A stretch of 64,000 nt of DNA from Desnuesiella massiliensis (lineage in GTDB: Bacteria > Bacillota > Clostridia > Clostridiales > Clostridiaceae). The stretch lies in contig NZ_LN879454.1 of NCBI RefSeq assembly GCF_001403615.1, positions 630,216-694,215 on the forward strand, in the 5' to 3' direction. Each line of letters starts with the position of its first letter. Within the stretch, counting starts at the first letter, position 1. Shown here piece after piece: positions 60,202 to 64,000 of the stretch. The translations under genes were made by a program, and so were the position numbers. The notes under the pieces are model-generated. The model had not been told where the DNA came from. It saw nothing but the letters and a program-made list of their open reading frames with translations, and did no database searches.

Positions 60202-62559
60202 ATGCTTATGAAATCAATCAGGATGCAAATGCTTGTTTACTTAATGCTAGGTGCTGTCGTTGTTTTTTCAGCGCTAGGTTTCTTTGCCTATGAAAGATTG
60301 AATGGGATGCCTCAGCAAATAGAGAAGGAATATAGAGAGATTGCAAAGGCTAGAGCAGATGAGGTAAGTAAGGAATTAACGGGGTTTATCGATCAGATAA
60401 AAATAGTTTCACAATCTCCAATCATAAAAACCATGGATATAAACTACATTAAGGAATATCTACCTAATTTGGTTTTAGAGGGAAAACATAAAAATATGAC
60501 AGTGGCAAAAAAGGATGGTAAGGCCCTTAGAACCACTGGTGTGGAAATCGACATCTCTAATCAAGAGCAGTATGAAAAAATATTTGTAGAAAAACAAGAT
60601 TATTATATATCTCAGCCTTTCATTAGTCCATATTTAGATGAGAATACACCGATTACAACTATTTCCCATGCAGTAAAAAATAATGGGGAAACCATAGGAC
60701 TAGTTAATATAGTTGTTGAAGTGGAATTTTTAAATCGCATTGTAAGGGGAATAGATTTAAAAGAAACTGGTTATGGCTGGATTGTAAATGAAGAAGGAAT
60801 GATTGTAGCTCATCCGGACTCAAAGATTCCTTTGAGGAAAAATATACGTGATTTTATTGCAGGAGATAATAATGATTTAGAAAAGGTACTAAAGGACGAG
60901 ACCGGTACTATAAAGTATAAGGATAAAAATGGGCAAAACATGCTGGCTCTTTTTAAGAAGATTAAAGATTCTCCCGGCTGGACCTTTATAATATCTATTT
61001 CAGAAAGAGAAGTTTATTCAGAAGTAGTGGGAGTAAGAAATGCTATTATTTATGCTATTATTTTTGGATTAATTTTAATAGTGATATTTTCCTTTGTATA
61101 TTCTAAGAGCATATCAACACCTATACTAAAGCTCAAGGAGGTATTTGAAAAAGCTGCTAATGGACAACTCCAGGTTAGGGCAGATGAAAGGATACAAAAT
61201 GAAGTAGGTTCAGCAGCGAAAAGCTTTAATCAGATGCTGAATCAAATTAAGAATTTAACTTATAGGGATATTATTACAGGTCTTTATAATTATAATGGTT
61301 TTTCTATAGAAGCTCCCTATAAGCTGAAGGAGTTAGAAAAAAAAGAAGGAAAAAGCTTTTTAGCAGTTATTTCTATAGATGATTTCAAGAAGATTAATAG
61401 CATCGGAAGTTACGAATTAGGCAACGAAGTGCTTAAAGAGCTAGCAAATCAATTTCTTAAAGACATCCGCAAAGAGGAATGTTTAGGAAGATTTTTTGGA
61501 GATGAATTTATATTATTGCTTTGGGAAAAGGATATTAAAGCTGCAGAGGATAGAATTTATGATCTTTGGAAGAAATCCACTGGTGAAAGAACTGTTAGGG
61601 AACATGAATTTATTCTTAAAACCAGTATAGGAGTTAGTGTTTTTGACTCCTCTAAAGCATCTATAGAGGAGGTAATTCACCAGGCTACCATTGCTAAATT
61701 GAAGGTTAAAAAGACCGGAGGAAACAGCTATCAGTTTTATAATTTAGATATAAATGAATCTATTAAGGAAGAGCAAAGGATTGAACATAATTTATATAAT
61801 GCTTTAGATCATGATGGACTTAATTTGGTATATCAGCCTATTGTAGATGTAGCTAATGGTAAGATTTTAGCAGTGGAAGCCCTTTTAAGATGGAACAATG
61901 AAAGGTATGGAAATGTTTCTGCTATGACTCTCATTGCGATAGCAGAACAGAGCGGTTTAATAAATGCCATTGGTAAGTGGGTTCTATATACTGCCTGCAA
62001 GCAAAATATAGCCTGGCAAAAGAATGGTTATGAACCTTTTGTGGTATCAGTAAATGTGTCTCCTCTTCAGTTTGAACAAAGCAATTTCATTGAAATGGTT
62101 CAAGAAATTTTAATGGAAACAGGTTTGGCACCAGAATATCTAGAGCTTGAAATTACTGAATCCAATGCAATGAATAATGTTGAAGAAAAGTTAAAGAAGA
62201 TGAGAGAGTTAAAGAAAATGGGGGTACGCATTGCCATTGATGATTTTGGAACAGGTTATTCGTCCTTAGCATATATAACTCGCTTTCCTATAGATACATT
62301 AAAGATTGATCGCTCTTTTATAACTGATATTCTCTATGACGATAATGCAAAAACTATAGTTACTACTATTATAAATATGGCAAAATCTATTAGACTAAGA
62401 ACTACAGCAGAGGGAGTGGAAACACAAGAACAGTTTGAATATTTACATCAAAATGGCTGTGATAAAATCCAAGGCTATCTTATAAGTAAGCCTATTAATG
62501 CTGAAAGCATAGAGGACTGGTTAAAGCTACGTGAAAATTATCAGAATACAGAGGGGTAA
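60202..62559 (+). CDS. Membrane sensor with degenerate GGDEF and intact EAL domains
   Basis: A 785-residue protein. Two membrane helices (about 10-30 and 275-297) bracket an extracellular Cache-type sensor. A HAMP linker follows, then a GGDEF domain whose signature reads RFFGDEF (first Gly lost), so cyclase activity is doubtful. The C-terminal EAL domain has EALLRW, ELEITESNAM, DDFGTGYSSL and KIDRSFI intact, so it should degrade cyclic di-GMP in response to an outside signal. ATG 60202 is used; ATG 60208 is an alternative. It separates glgD from a second glgA and may be unrelated in function. Confidence 0.88.
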   Translation: MLMKSIRMQMLVYLMLGAVVVFSALGFFAYERLNGMPQQIEKEYREIAKARADEVSKELTGFIDQIKIVSQSPIIKTMDINYIKEYLPNLVLEGKHKNMTVAKKDGKALRTTGVEIDISNQEQYEKIFVEKQDYYISQPFISPYLDENTPITTISHAVKNNGETIGLVNIVVEVEFLNRIVRGIDLKETGYGWIVNEEGMIVAHPDSKIPLRKNIRDFIAGDNNDLEKVLKDETGTIKYKDKNGQNMLALFKKIKDSPGWTFIISISEREVYSEVVGVRNAIIYAIIFGLILIVIFSFVYSKSISTPILKLKEVFEKAANGQLQVRADERIQNEVGSAAKSFNQMLNQIKNLTYRDIITGLYNYNGFSIEAPYKLKELEKKEGKSFLAVISIDDFKKINSIGSYELGNEVLKELANQFLKDIRKEECLGRFFGDEFILLLWEKDIKAAEDRIYDLWKKSTGERTVREHEFILKTSIGVSVFDSSKASIEEVIHQATIAKLKVKKTGGNSYQFYNLDINESIKEEQRIEHNLYNALDHDGLNLVYQPIVDVANGKILAVEALLRWNNERYGNVSAMTLIAIAEQSGLINAIGKWVLYTACKQNIAWQKNGYEPFVVSVNVSPLQFEQSNFIEMVQEILMETGLAPEYLELEITESNAMNNVEEKLKKMRELKKMGVRIAIDDFGTGYSSLAYITRFPIDTLKIDRSFITDILYDDNAKTIVTTIINMAKSIRLRTTAEGVETQEQFEYLHQNGCDKIQGYLISKPINAESIEDWLKLRENYQNTEG

Positions 62560-62635
62560 ATTAGAAATATTTAAAAGAGGAGCTTAAATTAATGGCTCCT
62601 CTTAGCCCTATTATAAGAGTTCTCAGGAGGTTGCT

Positions 62636-64000
62636 ATGAAAGTATTATTCGTTACTGCAGAAGCCTATCCCTTCATGAAGGTAGGGGGGTTAGGAGATGT
62701 GTCCTATGCATTACCTAAAGCATTAAGAGAGACTGGAATAGACATAAGAATAATAATGCCTAAATATAAAATTAACAATAAATATAGGGGGGCTTTTAAA
62801 AAGGTAAGTGATTTTAAAACTTACATAGGATGGAAAACGGTAAATTGCAGCTTATGGCAGGGGGAAGAACAGGGGATTCCCTTCTATTTTATTGAAAATG
62901 AATATTATTTTAACAGGGATAAATGTTATGGGCATATAGATGATAATGAAAGATTTGTACTTTTTAGTAAGGCTGTAGCAGAGAGCGTAAAATATTTAGA
63001 GGATTTTCAACCTGATATCATACATTGTAATGATTGGCATAGCGCATTAGTGATATTGTTTATTAAAGCTTTTTATAGAAACATTCCATTATACAATAAG
63101 CTAAAAACCATATTCACTATTCATAACATAGCTTACCAGGGCAACTTTGGTAAAGATACATTTTGGATGCTTGGAATAGAAGAAGAGGCTTATTTTAATG
63201 ATAACTGTCTAAAGCACTATGAGGGAATATCTTTTATGAAGTCCGCCATTGCTCTTGCGGATTACGTAACCACTGTAAGCAAGAGCTATGGAGAAGAAAT
63301 ATTAAGAGCGGAATACTCCTGGGGACTAGAGGGTATTTTAAAAAAGAGAAAAAAGAATCTAAAGGGTATAGTAAATGGCATAGATTATGAAGCATATAAC
63401 CCGAAAACGGATAAGTTCATATTTGATAATTATGGTTTAGAGGATTTTTATAAGAAAGAGCAAAACAAAACTAAGCTTCAAAAGGAAATGAGCCTAGAAG
63501 AGGATTCCAATATACCTTTGCTTGGTATTGTAAGCAGACTCACAGATCAAAAGGGGTTAGACCTTATAGAGGATAACATGGAAAAGATTATGGCTATGAA
63601 TATTCAACTAATAGTCAATGGTACTGGTTATGAAAGCTATGAAAAGATGTTTAAGTATTATAATAAGAAATATCCTAAAAAATTAGGTTTGAACATAGGG
63701 TTTAATCATGAGCTAGCTCAAAGAATATATGCTGCTTCTGATTTTATATTAGTACCTTCAAGGAGTGAAGCCTGCGGACTTACCCAATTAATAGCCATGA
63801 GATATGGAGCGTTGCCAATTGTAAGAAAAACTGGAGGCTTAAAAGACACAGTAAAGGACTATGATGTCTATACCCACAGAGGAAATGGATTCGTCTTTGA
63901 AAATTACGATGCTGTAGAACTGATGGATACAATAAATAGAGCCTTGAGAATATTTGGAGATAGAACCAAGTTTGAAAAATTGGTAGGTAGAGTGATGGAA
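62636..64000 (+). CDS. glgA: Glycogen synthase GlgA (second copy), 3' end outside window
   Basis: The frame starts at ATG 62636 (CTCAGGAGG 5 bases before it) and is open to the last base, giving 455 codons, so only a short C-terminal part is missing. KVGGLGDV (about residues 15-22), IHCNDWHSA, GIVSRLTDQKGLDL, RSEACGLTQLIAMRYG and TGGLKDTV define GlgA. It is clearly diverged from the copy at 49388, so it is not a recent duplicate. Two synthases in one cluster suggest different roles, such as starting versus extending chains. Confidence 0.92.
   Translation, partial: MKVLFVTAEAYPFMKVGGLGDVSYALPKALRETGIDIRIIMPKYKINNKYRGAFKKVSDFKTYIGWKTVNCSLWQGEEQGIPFYFIENEYYFNRDKCYGHIDDNERFVLFSKAVAESVKYLEDFQPDIIHCNDWHSALVILFIKAFYRNIPLYNKLKTIFTIHNIAYQGNFGKDTFWMLGIEEEAYFNDNCLKHYEGISFMKSAIALADYVTTVSKSYGEEILRAEYSWGLEGILKKRKKNLKGIVNGIDYEAYNPKTDKFIFDNYGLEDFYKKEQNKTKLQKEMSLEEDSNIPLLGIVSRLTDQKGLDLIEDNMEKIMAMNIQLIVNGTGYESYEKMFKYYNKKYPKKLGLNIGFNHELAQRIYAASDFILVPSRSEACGLTQLIAMRYGALPIVRKTGGLKDTVKDYDVYTHRGNGFVFENYDAVELMDTINRALRIFGDRTKFEKLVGRVME

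Overview
The window reads as part of a low-GC Firmicute genome, most likely a Clostridium or close clostridial relative. The evidence is AT-rich DNA, strong GGAGG-type ribosome sites, ATG/GTG/TTG starts, a clostridial-style glycogen cluster with paired glgC-glgD, and families typical of clostridial conjugative elements. No species can be named from the sequence.

Positions 1 to about 44,600 look like the right-hand part of an integrative mobile element (ICE-like). Its conjugation genes, if present, lie left of the window. It carries stacked anti-phage modules. (a) A DISARM class 1-like operon: drmD (5' end outside), drmMI, an extra type III-Res-like helicase-nuclease, drmA, drmB, drmC (1-11060). 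(b) A type IV restriction operon: zinc-ribbon protein, mcrB with an EVE-like domain, mcrC, followed by a WYL regulator (11179-16702). (c) A signalling stretch: XRE protein, active-looking diguanylate cyclase, microprotein, DUF4139 protein, HD hydrolase (16801-20282). (d) A PD-(D/E)XK nuclease-like gene with two unknown partners (20643-22439). (e) An HD (p)ppGpp-hydrolase-like gene followed by a two-gene CBASS pair, CD-NTase and S-4TM pore effector (22491-25044). (f) A structured non-coding region ending in a terminator (about 25060-25469). (g) A four-gene cluster: XRE-dynamin GTPase fusion, helical protein, HNH-like membrane protein, SUKH-like protein (25621-30304). (h) Unknown genes, an IS relic, and an ImmA/XRE control pair (30474-34181). 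Four promoters in this half (mcr operon, WYL gene, DUF4139 gene, immA) share an 18-bp box at a fixed distance from the -10, which suggests one element-encoded regulon.

Positions 34371-44498 are the element's maintenance and integration end: ArpU-like and sigma-like regulators, four short iterons, a nested inverted repeat, a DinG-like helicase, three tandem large serine recombinases and a fourth short recombinase-like protein without the catalytic serine. Just beyond lies an open 3' gene remnant (44606-44731) that may be the chromosomal gene interrupted by integration, then a lone TnpB-family gene with an altered RuvC site.

Positions 47102-64000 are chromosomal glycogen metabolism: glgB, glgA, glgP, a group II intron inserted in a palindromic repeat, a GH13 amylase, glgC, glgD, a GGDEF-EAL protein, and a second glgA that runs off the right edge. 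Together they make ADP-glucose (GlgC/D), polymerise it (GlgA), branch it (GlgB) and degrade it (GlgP, amylase).
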